Shown: positions 19,501 through 26,190 of the stretch, in pieces
Numbering within the stretch: the stretch's first letter is position 1
How the letters are laid out: each line of letters starts with the position of its first letter
Assembly (NCBI GenBank): GCA_044507775.1
Contig: JBIQIY010000007.1
Location: forward strand, 1 to 64,000
Reading direction: 5' to 3'
Length of the DNA: 64,000 nt
Source of the DNA: Chryseosolibacter sp044507775
GTDB lineage: Bacteria; Bacteroidota; Bacteroidia; Cytophagales; Cyclobacteriaceae
Made by a program: the position numbers and the translations under genes
Notes under the pieces: model-generated
The model's database searches: none
What the model was told of the DNA's origin: nothing
Seen by the model: the letters and a program-made list of their open reading frames with translations, nothing else

Positions 19501-19675
19501 CCGCCAGCGACGCCGCAGCTACACCAAAGCCCATCATTTTCAGAAAATCTCTCCGGGAGTGTCCCAGATCTTCCTCCGGACCAGGCTGGGCAAATTCTTC
19601 GTTTGCACTTTTTACAAACTCCTTGCTGTTCGTAAGCTGCCCGATGCCTTTCCAGTATATTTTCTTAGATTCCAT
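16583..19675 (-). CDS. actB: Alternative complex III subunit ActB (molybdopterin-oxidoreductase-like plus Fe-S domain)
   Basis: A 1030-residue protein with two fused parts. Residues about 60-720 form a molybdopterin-oxidoreductase-like domain known to be non-catalytic in ACIII. From about residue 760 to 930 there is a ferredoxin-like domain with four cysteine clusters (CIGCGACIVAC; CQHCNNAPCETVC; CIGTRYCANNC; CTFC with later CAAAC). The export signal is of the Tat-variant type: about 40 residues precede Arg41-Arg42 (RRDFLKM), then a lipobox-like AAC with Cys60. It takes electrons from quinol and passes them to the ActA hemes. Confidence 0.96.
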   Translation of the reverse strand: MESKKIYWKGIGQLTNSKEFVKSANEEFAQPGPEEDLGHSRRDFLKMMGFGVAAASLAACDAPVRNAIPFVHKPEDYEASIPNYYASTYTNGGDYCSIVVKTREGRPIKIDGNALSSVTRGGTSAQVEASVLSLYDNDRLRGPKASGARIQWEELDAQVGSKLNGIARSGGQIRIVSNSILSPSTKAVIQRFIAKFPTTQHIQYDQVSQYGMLKANEESFGTAMIPSYDFSKASIIVSIGADFLGSWGSTIENTKQYGESREISETKKDMSRHYQFETILTITGANADYRSPIKPSEEGAVVVQLYNLIAAKAGRPTVTGGADKQYLSRAADDLWQNRGKALVVAGSNDRAIQVLVNGINDMLGSYGTTILPNIPVNYRQGNDEAMNTFISDVVEARVAGVIFYNCNPVYDHPRGAELSEALKNLSLTVATGFKEEETGAYCQFLAPDHHYLESWNDAEPRLNHFSLAQPAITQIFKTRPTQESLLIWAGEEQTNYYEFLRENWRSRFYRGGQADFQTFWDKCLYDGIYELPTSASSVSFSGNVSAAANAIAQNYKSADVELVIYANGTVGNGSQANNPLLQELPDPITKVVWDNYLTVSMKDAADISFDESHTKLGTITVNGKNITLPIMVQPGQPQGTIGIPLGYGRTKAGRVADDIGANAYPLVTMVNGSLNYLATGIQFQINRDQDYQLAQTQVQNTYMGRKSVIQETTLTEFNDGTYEKEKFRPTTNTWKSETHKVDPETMTLWKNHEYKGHHWGMAIDLNTCIGCGACIVACNVENNVALVGREEVINRREMMWLRIDRYYTSDAPVDDWSGAEKAGENPEVVFQPMLCQHCNNAPCETVCPVAATTHSTEGLNQMVYNRCIGTRYCANNCPYKVRRFNWFKYHDNKQFANVNTAMNTDLGKMVLNPDVTVRSRGVMEKCTFCVQRIQAGKLNARKEKRPVRDGEVVTACAAACTTGAILFGDMNDPESRIHKHLKVRPLYPDKPHVNDKDSDNLRAYSVLEEINTRPNIFYLAKIRNKDNSNA

Positions 19676-19822
19676 AATTCGTGTTCGCGATATTATCTAT
19701 TTGCTTCGCTAATATTTATTCCCAATTCTTCCGCACTTAAGACTTTCAAACTCATAATCTTCCGGACCATCCATCCAATCGCTCAAATCAATCCGGCCAA
19801 TCCTTCAATCCTTAAATCCGGG

Positions 19823-21064
19823 TCAATAGTGGCACTTGGAGCATTCCAACCCACCGATATCTTCCACCTTCATGTTGCCCTTGCCGTGTAGCTCGACGAG
19901 TTTGTCGTAGTAGGCGTTGCCCTTGGCGTTGACGTCGGTTGTTCTGTGGCAGTCAATACACCATCCCATCGTCAACAAGGAGTGCTGACGAACAACATCC
20001 ATTTCCTGGATCGGACCGTGGCAGGTTTCGCACTGGACATTACCCACCGTAACGTGCTGGGAATGGTTGAAGTAAGCGAGGTCGGGAAGGTTGTGAACCC
20101 GAACCCACTGAATCGGCTTTCCTTCATTGAAGGCGCGTGTAATCTTGGCGATCTCATTCTCGCCGGTGAGTGTTCCGGTTTTGATCTGATTGTGGCAGTT
20201 CATGCAAATGTTAACCGAAGGGATAGTAGCATTTTTTCCCTTGGTAACACCTGTGTGACAATACTTACAATCGATCTCGTATTGACCCGCGTGAATCTTA
20301 TGCGAGAAGGCGATGGGTTGCTCCGGCGCGTATCCTTTCTGAACGCCTACTGAGTAAAGCGCATTGATAACGGCCTTGAAGCCAAGCGCTGCGACGATGA
20401 AGGCTACAACAAAGATGAATCCGCGACTGCGTGTAATCGTGCCTGCGCTAATCGGCGAGTGAACGACTTCGCGTTGTTCTTCCGTAAGCGGTCTCTGGTC
20501 AAGGAAGCGTTTGATCGCAGATATTAGGAACAACAGTATAATGACGAGTAGAACCAGGATGATGACCATCCCGACGAGAATGAGGTTGAGATACTGGGGA
20601 GCAGCCCCTGTGCCCTCTCCCCCGGCTACCTGGGTTCCGGTTCCCGGAGCAGGCCCTTCGGGAGCTTTCGGTTTTTCGTGCTCGGCCTTTATATAACTCA
20701 GAATGTTCAGGATGTCCTGCTCTTTGAAAGAAGAGAAGGCAGTCATCTGAACTTTGTTGTATTCATTGAAGAGGTCTACTGCGTACGCGTCGCCGCTCGC
20801 AATGACAGCGGATGAGTTATGTACGAAGTCGATAATCCATTTTATCGACGGGGCGCGTTCTTCTACTCCTCCGAGGGGAGGCCCGATCAGTCTGGAGTCT
20901 ACGCGGTGGCAGGTCTTGCAGTTTGTATCAAACAATTGTTTTCCTGCGGCGATGGCGGCATCGTCGGAAGGAATTTCTTGAGAATAGCTTGATAAACTGA
21001 ATAATGCGAAGACTATAGAAAATATAAGGGGCCTGAGTGCGGGGCGATAAAAATTTATAGTCAT
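19823..21064 (-). CDS. actA: Alternative complex III subunit ActA, hexaheme cytochrome c
   Basis: A 413-residue protein with a signal peptide ending near SYSQ, a monoheme cytochrome c domain (CKTCH, residues 49-53), a Pro/Gly-rich linker, membrane helices at about 158-184 and 214-238, and a C-terminal multiheme domain with five CxxCH sites at 266-270, 287-291, 345-349, 369-373 and 408-412. That makes six heme c sites in one chain. It is the first gene of the operon, 28 bp or so downstream of the predicted transcription start. It receives electrons from ActB and feeds ActE. Confidence 0.95.
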   Translation of the reverse strand: MTINFYRPALRPLIFSIVFALFSLSSYSQEIPSDDAAIAAGKQLFDTNCKTCHRVDSRLIGPPLGGVEERAPSIKWIIDFVHNSSAVIASGDAYAVDLFNEYNKVQMTAFSSFKEQDILNILSYIKAEHEKPKAPEGPAPGTGTQVAGGEGTGAAPQYLNLILVGMVIILVLLVIILLFLISAIKRFLDQRPLTEEQREVVHSPISAGTITRSRGFIFVVAFIVAALGFKAVINALYSVGVQKGYAPEQPIAFSHKIHAGQYEIDCKYCHTGVTKGKNATIPSVNICMNCHNQIKTGTLTGENEIAKITRAFNEGKPIQWVRVHNLPDLAYFNHSQHVTVGNVQCETCHGPIQEMDVVRQHSLLTMGWCIDCHRTTDVNAKGNAYYDKLVELHGKGNMKVEDIGGLECSKCHY

Positions 21065-21098
21065 GTCAAGTTAGTGTCCGGTTCCAGAACAAGTGGCA

Positions 21099-21129
21099 CA
21101 AATCTACTATTGGAATGCATTTTTTCAAA
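21099..21129 (-). promoter_or_regulatory. Predicted Bacteroidota promoter of the act-cox operon
   Basis: On the minus strand the sequence reads TTTG (21129-21126), 19 bases, then TAGATTTG (21106-21099). This is an exact match to the Bacteroidota housekeeping consensus TTTG-N19-TAnnTTTG. Transcription would start around 21092, giving a leader of about 28 bases before the actA ATG at 21064. Confidence 0.8.
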
Positions 21130-21672
21130 TTTATTTGCACATGAGGACTTTTTTTTTGCCGCTGCAACAACATTGTCAAGGCTGCCACCGGGTAATCTTG
21201 AATCATCTGTACAAAGTGCGCGCAATGCAAAACAGAATTATAAAGCACTGCAAATCTTTGTGGTCATCGGTTCACTTGCCGATGCTATTGGTTGTCGCGT
21301 CAGCTAAACCACCACTGTGATTTGGCGGCGAATCTAGGACAAGAATGGATACGAAGCGGGAGTAAGTGTAATTTAGAATAGTTTTAAATAGCAATCCGAT
21401 TGTACCCGTCAGACTTCTTCCCCAACAGCGCGACCCCGGCCTGGTTAATCTAGCCAGGAGCGATCAAAAGGGATATATTATAGAGTGCGCGACTCTGCGG
21501 AAACCGCCTCCCAGGCGAATGAATTAGCTACCTTAGATCAGGAATCCGGCAAACATTTCCTCCCCGTCCATCAACGAGAGCATGAAAGGAAAAAAGCACC
21601 GGTTGAACGGTAAAAATACAACAGGAATGGAAACACTGGTGAAGGACCCGACATCAGGTCCACCCTACGCCT
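21130..21672. other. Intergenic region without recognised gene
   Basis: About 540 bp between the act-cox promoter and the ICMT-like gene end. I see no convincing ORF, tRNA or tandem repeat. There is a short inverted repeat GGACC/GGTCC at 21645-21661, just past the stop of the minus-strand methyltransferase gene, but it has no T-run. Upstream regulatory sites for the respiratory operon could lie here; none is recognisable. Confidence 0.6.
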
Positions 21673-22131
21673 TCACAACCACCGTCTCACGCGCACCTTG
21701 TAACGCACATACTCATCTCCAAATATCTTTTCCAATGCCTGTTCCTCAGGTTTGATCTGATACTGCGTGATAAAGGCGATGAACGCAATTACGAAGACTA
21801 GCGTCAACCAATTCTGCAAGAATATAAACCATGCGACGAGCGTGATCGCCATGCCAAGGTAGATCGGATTTCGAGTGTACCGGTAAACGCCCGTGGTGAC
21901 AAGAGTAGTGGGTTGCTGAAGTGACTTCCGGTCAGGATGAATTGTGGTTTTCCTCCTGAGAATGGCGATCGCGCCCGACCAGAAAAGGAAAAAGCCGCAG
22001 AACAAGATTACCCAGGGCAGAATTCCACGATACGGAACTTCAAAGTAACGCGACGGCATCAGTCGGTCCATCACCCACATCAAAACGCCACAGATCAACA
22101 TCACAAGAGGCGGTGGAACTACTGCTTTCAT
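21673..22131 (-). CDS. Isoprenylcysteine carboxyl methyltransferase-like membrane protein
   Basis: A 152-residue protein with four membrane segments and the ICMT/PEMT-type C-terminal motif GVYRYTRNPIYLGM followed by a conserved acidic stretch (KPEEQALEKIFGDEYVRYK). The family transfers methyl groups from S-adenosylmethionine; bacterial substrates are mostly unknown. It follows the VOC gene by 5 bp, so the two are probably co-transcribed. Confidence 0.88.
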   Translation of the reverse strand: MKAVVPPPLVMLICGVLMWVMDRLMPSRYFEVPYRGILPWVILFCGFFLFWSGAIAILRRKTTIHPDRKSLQQPTTLVTTGVYRYTRNPIYLGMAITLVAWFIFLQNWLTLVFVIAFIAFITQYQIKPEEQALEKIFGDEYVRYKVRVRRWL

Positions 22132-22136
22132 TTCGG

Positions 22137-22559
22137 CTACAATTCCAGGTTGTCATTCTCGTCAAGTGGCCAGAACGGGTTGTATGCCACCTCGAATAAA
22201 TATCCATCGGGGTCCTTGAAATATCCGCTGTAACCACCCCAGTAAACTTTTTGTGCAGGCTTGATGATCTTCGCTCCCAGCTTTTCCACTTGCTTGAGAA
22301 CCTCCTCAACTTCCTCTTCAGACTTTGCATTATAGGAAATCGTCATTCCGGAAAATTCCGTCGGCTGATATTTCAGGGTAGTGTCCTCTGCCAGCTCGTG
22401 CCGAGGATGCAAGGCCAGTGTGATACCTCCCAACGGAAACAACGCCAGCCCATCGACACTTTTGTCAGAGCGTTTCCATCCGAGGCCACGCTCATAGAAC
22501 GCCAGTGATCTTTCGAAATCGTCAACGCCGAGTGTTATCAAATTCAGTTTTTGTCGCAT
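22137..22559 (-). CDS. VOC family (glyoxalase-like) protein
   Basis: About 140 residues from the ATG at 22559, chosen because the fold begins MRQKLNLITLGVDDF; an upstream ATG at 22592 adds 11 residues that do not look like this family. Features of the vicinal-oxygen-chelate fold are visible: an N-terminal beta strand with DDFERSLAFYERGLGW and a C-terminal YFKDPDGYLFEVAYNP. The likely metal-ligand Glu is in FEVAYNP. The substrate is unknown. Confidence 0.88.
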   Translation of the reverse strand: MRQKLNLITLGVDDFERSLAFYERGLGWKRSDKSVDGLALFPLGGITLALHPRHELAEDTTLKYQPTEFSGMTISYNAKSEEEVEEVLKQVEKLGAKIIKPAQKVYWGGYSGYFKDPDGYLFEVAYNPFWPLDENDNLEL

Positions 22560-22719
22560 AGACTTAACGTGCAGAAATTCCTGGGAAAACATTCATGACA
22601 GTGCCGCCAGGTCGACGGCAACGCGATGTAATATTAAAATTTTTAGACGAATTTGGTTGCAGAGGCATCCAAGTATCCTTACAAAACTTTTACCTTTAGA
22701 AGATCTAAACACTTCATTC

Positions 22720-23595
22720 ATGGACAAGCTCAACAGAAGAAAATTTATTTCAGCGGGAGTTGCCGGCCTGGCAGGCGCTTCGCTGTTCATCCCGGAACTG
22801 CTTCACGCAAGAGCTCCCGGCGCGAAAGGTAAGCAGATCGGTTTTCAGAGCTGGGTCATGAAAGACGAAATCGGAAAGGACTTCAGTGGAACGCTCCGAA
22901 AAATGGGAGCGCTGGGTTTTAATAGTATCGAAATGTGCTCGCCGCCGGGCTATTCAAAATTTGGCTTCGGCGCCTTGAAAGATCTCAGCGCCAAAGAACT
23001 GAAAAAGATGATTACTGACGCGGCATTTACCTGCACCAGCTGTCACTACGGATTTTCCGAGCTGAAAGACAACACACAGGCGCGAATCGATTTTGCGAAG
23101 GAACTCGGACTGACTCAAATGGTTATTTCCAGTTTCGGTTTGCCGAAAACAGCGACACTCGACGACTGGAAAAGGGCTGCAGACGAATCCAACAAACTTG
23201 CAACGAAAGTCCGCGACGCCGGAATGCAACTGGGCTTTCACAACCACAATGGTGAACTTGAAAAACTGGACGGGCAGGTCATCTATGACGTACTACTCGA
23301 GCGGTTCGATCCCAAACTCGTCAAGCTGCAATTCCAGGTCTGGGTTGTAACCATGGGCGTCAAAGCCGCAGACTACTTCAGGAAATATCCCGGTCGTTTT
23401 ATTTCCGCTCATCTCTATGATTGGTCGGGCAAAGGTGAAGAAATGGTTCCCCTCGGAAAAGGCGTCGTGAACTGGACTGACTTCTTCGCCGCCGCGAAGG
23501 TAGGGGGTGTAAAAAATTGCTTTCTTGAAATGGATTATCCGTACCTGAAAGAAAGCGCGGAATTCCTGGCAAAAAGCAAGGACTATAAATTGTAA
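22720..23595 (+). CDS. Tat-exported sugar phosphate isomerase/epimerase-like protein
   Basis: 291 residues from the ATG at 22720, which opens a twin-arginine signal (KLNRRKFISAG, hydrophobic stretch, then HARA). The mature part is a xylose-isomerase-like TIM barrel (AP-endonuclease-2 superfamily), with LGFHNHNGEL, FISAHLYDWSG and a late LEMDYPY carrying likely metal ligands His, Asp and Glu. Exported members are common in Bacteroidota and Planctomycetota; substrates are mostly undefined. It is 32 bp upstream of the next plus-strand gene. Confidence 0.88.
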   Translation: MDKLNRRKFISAGVAGLAGASLFIPELLHARAPGAKGKQIGFQSWVMKDEIGKDFSGTLRKMGALGFNSIEMCSPPGYSKFGFGALKDLSAKELKKMITDAAFTCTSCHYGFSELKDNTQARIDFAKELGLTQMVISSFGLPKTATLDDWKRAADESNKLATKVRDAGMQLGFHNHNGELEKLDGQVIYDVLLERFDPKLVKLQFQVWVVTMGVKAADYFRKYPGRFISAHLYDWSGKGEEMVPLGKGVVNWTDFFAAAKVGGVKNCFLEMDYPYLKESAEFLAKSKDYKL

Positions 23596-23627
23596 TTTGA
23601 AAACTGGCTCGCCGTCCAGGCATCGAG

Positions 23628-24425
23628 ATGAAGAAGGGAAAACAATTTATTTTACTGATCCTTCTTGGTTTTAATTGCTCGCCGGCAAAGCTGGATGACT
23701 GCGCATTGAGAGAGGTGGTGATCAGTTACCCGGGACCTGGGGGTGTCACCGAAAAGCGACTGTATTTTTCGGAAGGACCCAATAAGCAGCGGATACATGG
23801 TTTCTACCCCAACAATGATGGGGTTTTCGCCGAAAGCCCCAGCTGGGTAAGAGTTCTTAACCTTGAGCAAGGCAAGATAGCGGAAGACATTACTACCTTT
23901 CCCAGCCAGCCGGACTATCAGCACCGCTTCGAATTCTCATACCTGGAAGAGGCAATTACCATCGTGACCATACGGGAAACCGAAACAAATAATGAAGGCG
24001 AGGTTGTCGTAGACAAGGTGTACCAGGACCATTTTATTGAATCGCCGGGAAGCGGTACATACCTGACCACAAACGAGCAGAGCGAAAACATACTCGAAGT
24101 TTACGAAGACGGCAACCTTGTCGAAATCGGTTTCCAGTCACCAACCGGTACTTATCAGGCATACGACACGACGTGGATATTTCCTGTTGCGTACAAGTAC
24201 GATCACAAACCTAATGTTGCCAGGAACAATCCCGGCATTCACCAGTTGGTATTTGCCCCGAACAAAGGCTTTTGTCGAAACAACATGATTGAAGAAATCC
24301 TGGGGGCCGATTCGACTGATCCTATTTCACACAAACGATCCTTTCAGATTGCGGGCTCTCTATTGACGGCCTGGACCTTCGAAAGCACGGGTCGCACGGC
24401 ATCCCTGAACTATAAGTGCAACTAA
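23628..24425 (+). CDS. Secreted hypothetical protein
   Basis: 265 residues with an N-terminal hydrophobic segment and a cysteine at position 17 (LLGFNC), an atypical lipobox with Asn just before the Cys. The rest is hydrophilic with many beta-strand-like stretches and few cysteines. I do not recognise a family. It lies 17 bp before the pentapeptide gene, in a run of four closely spaced plus-strand genes. Confidence 0.7.
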   Translation: MKKGKQFILLILLGFNCSPAKLDDCALREVVISYPGPGGVTEKRLYFSEGPNKQRIHGFYPNNDGVFAESPSWVRVLNLEQGKIAEDITTFPSQPDYQHRFEFSYLEEAITIVTIRETETNNEGEVVVDKVYQDHFIESPGSGTYLTTNEQSENILEVYEDGNLVEIGFQSPTGTYQAYDTTWIFPVAYKYDHKPNVARNNPGIHQLVFAPNKGFCRNNMIEEILGADSTDPISHKRSFQIAGSLLTAWTFESTGRTASLNYKCN

Positions 24426-24442
24426 TTCAACGGTGATCACAA

Positions 24443-25018
24443 ATGCAGACGACCTACACGGAAGGGCAAACTTTTGAGAAAAACGACTTTACCCTGGAGC
24501 CGCTGCGGAAGGGTGAATATGAGAACTGCACTTTTAATCAATGCAATTTCGCCGGTGCCGATCTTTCACAGTACAAATTCATTGATTGCGCAATCAACGG
24601 CTGCAACCTGAGCATGGCGAGAACCGATAAGACATCCTGGCAAAACATCCGGTTCAAAGACAGCAAGATCCTGGGACTTCGGTTTGATACCTGCCTCGAC
24701 TTCGGTCTTTCTTTTTCTTTTGAGAACTGTCAACTCAATCATGCGTCTTTCTACAAGACCAAAATAAGAAAAACGATTTTTAGAAGTTCACACCTGGAGG
24801 GTGCCGACTTTTCGGAATGCGACCTCAGCGGTGCCATCTTCGACAACTGCGACCTCTTGAATGCTGTCTTTGAAAATACCATCCTGGAGAAAGCCGACTT
24901 CAGGACTTCTTACAACTACTCCCTTGACCCGGAGATAAACAGGATTAAAAAAGCGAGATTTTCCATTCACGGCATCGCGGGACTTTTGAATAAATACCAA
25001 ATAGAAATAGAAGGCTAG
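24443..25018 (+). CDS. Pentapeptide repeat protein, Qnr/McbG-like
   Basis: 191 residues of almost continuous pentapeptide repeats (A(D/N)LxX pattern: CNFAGADLS, SHLEGADFSECDLSGAIF, CDLLNAVF) forming a right-handed beta-helix. The C-terminal part (DPEINRIKKARFS, then GLLNKYQIEIE) resembles the end of Qnr-type proteins that mimic DNA and bind gyrase or topoisomerase IV. Whether it protects from quinolones cannot be told from sequence. Confidence 0.85.
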   Translation: MQTTYTEGQTFEKNDFTLEPLRKGEYENCTFNQCNFAGADLSQYKFIDCAINGCNLSMARTDKTSWQNIRFKDSKILGLRFDTCLDFGLSFSFENCQLNHASFYKTKIRKTIFRSSHLEGADFSECDLSGAIFDNCDLLNAVFENTILEKADFRTSYNYSLDPEINRIKKARFSIHGIAGLLNKYQIEIEG

Positions 25019-25031
25019 GACAATTGAAGAT

Positions 25032-25334
25032 ATGATCTACGTAACGCAACTCATCTACATTAAACCTGGCCAGGAAAATGTATTCCACGAATTTGAGGGC
25101 ATTGCCATTCCCATCATCGCGCGGTACAACGGTAAACTTCTCCTGCGCATTCGTCCGAATCAGGATTCTTATGTCGAGCACAGTATCGACAAACCTTATG
25201 AAATACACCTGGTGAGTTTTGAGCATGAGACCGACCTTGAGAATTTCGGCAAAGATGAAGAGCGCAAGAGGTTTCTTCACCTGAAAGTGCAGTCGATCAA
25301 AGAGTCGGTTATGATCAAGGGAATGAAAATCTAA
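25032..25334 (+). CDS. DUF1330-like small protein
   Basis: A 100-residue protein beginning MIYVTQLIYIKPGQE and resembling DUF1330 / dimeric alpha-beta barrel proteins. It starts 13 bp after the pentapeptide gene. No catalytic residues are assignable. Its stop is followed within 8 bp by an 11/12-bp tandem array that runs to the convergent SDR gene. Confidence 0.75.
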   Translation: MIYVTQLIYIKPGQENVFHEFEGIAIPIIARYNGKLLLRIRPNQDSYVEHSIDKPYEIHLVSFEHETDLENFGKDEERKRFLHLKVQSIKESVMIKGMKI

Positions 25335-25342
25335 AGAGAATC

Positions 25343-25436
25343 AACCTGCATTCAACCTGCATTTAACCTGCATTTAACCTGCCTTTCAACCTGCATTTAA
25401 CCTGTCTTTCAACCCGCATTCAACCCGCATTCAACC
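25343..25436. repeat. 11/12-bp tandem array abutting the SDR stop codon
   Basis: Eight units: AACCTGCATTC, AACCTGCATTT twice, AACCTGCCTTTC, AACCTGCATTT, AACCTGTCTTTC, AACCCGCATTC twice, then a partial AACC one base from the minus-strand stop codon (TGA at 25438-25440). Same unit and same orientation relative to the gene as at 14419-14576, 11 kb away. Confidence 0.9.
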
Positions 25437-25437
25437 G

Positions 25438-26190
25438 TCACCCTCTCCCCATGAACGGCATCTGGTTGGCCATGATTGTCAGAAAGGGAATATTGGCCTC
25501 GATGGGCAAACCTGCCATAAATGCGACGGCCCGCCCAACATCTTCCAGCGACATTGCGGGTTCGTTCTTGCGCGAGCCATCCGGTTGGAGAGCGCCCTGC
25601 TGAATATCTTTGGTCATGGACGTGTTTGCGTTGCCGATGTCAATCTGACCGCAGGCAATATTAAAATCCCTCCCGTCGAGCGACAACGATTTTGTCAGCC
25701 CCGTGATCGCATGTTTACTCGCCGCGTAGGGCGCGGACCGCGGGCGCGGAACGTGGGCTGAAATGGAGCCATTGTTGATAATTCTCCCTCCCATCGGTTT
25801 TTGTCCCTTCATGATCCTGAAAGCTTCCTTCGAGCAGAGGAACGCACCAGTCAGGTTAGTTCCCAGAACGGTATTCCATTCTTTCAAGGTCAATTCTTCG
25901 AAGGGCTTCGCCGGGGCGCTCACGCCCGCATTGTTGAAGAGCAAATCCAGCCGTCCGAATGTTTCAACCGTTTTGGTGAAAAGTCTGGTCACGCTTTCCT
26001 GAATGTTTATGTCCGTTGGAACGACCAACGTCCGATCCGGGGCACATGCCGCCGCCGTCTCTTTCAGGGACAATTCGCGCCTCCCTGCCAGCACCACCGT
26101 CCACCCTTCGTGCGATAACTCGATAGCTACTGCACGACCAATGCCGCTGCCGGCGCCGGTTATGATTGAAACTTTGTTGGGATGGATCAT
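25438..26190 (-). CDS. Short-chain dehydrogenase/reductase
   Basis: 250 residues, classical SDR: cofactor motif GAGSGIGRA near residue 11, NNAG at about 91, catalytic Ser in NNGSIS and YxxxK (YAASK). The substrate is unknown. The ATG at 26190 lies 2 bp from a TTGGTTG heptamer array, and the first 227 bp overlap, in another frame, the extended end of the upstream epimerase gene. An 11/12-bp array touches its stop codon. The gene is thus bounded by repeats at both ends. Confidence 0.93.
   Translation of the reverse strand: MIHPNKVSIITGAGSGIGRAVAIELSHEGWTVVLAGRRELSLKETAAACAPDRTLVVPTDINIQESVTRLFTKTVETFGRLDLLFNNAGVSAPAKPFEELTLKEWNTVLGTNLTGAFLCSKEAFRIMKGQKPMGGRIINNGSISAHVPRPRSAPYAASKHAITGLTKSLSLDGRDFNIACGQIDIGNANTSMTKDIQQGALQPDGSRKNEPAMSLEDVGRAVAFMAGLPIEANIPFLTIMANQMPFMGRG

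Noticed and set aside
21066..21248. Short minus-strand frame (60 residues) upstream of actA
   Set aside because: It spans the predicted act-cox promoter and has no family likeness.
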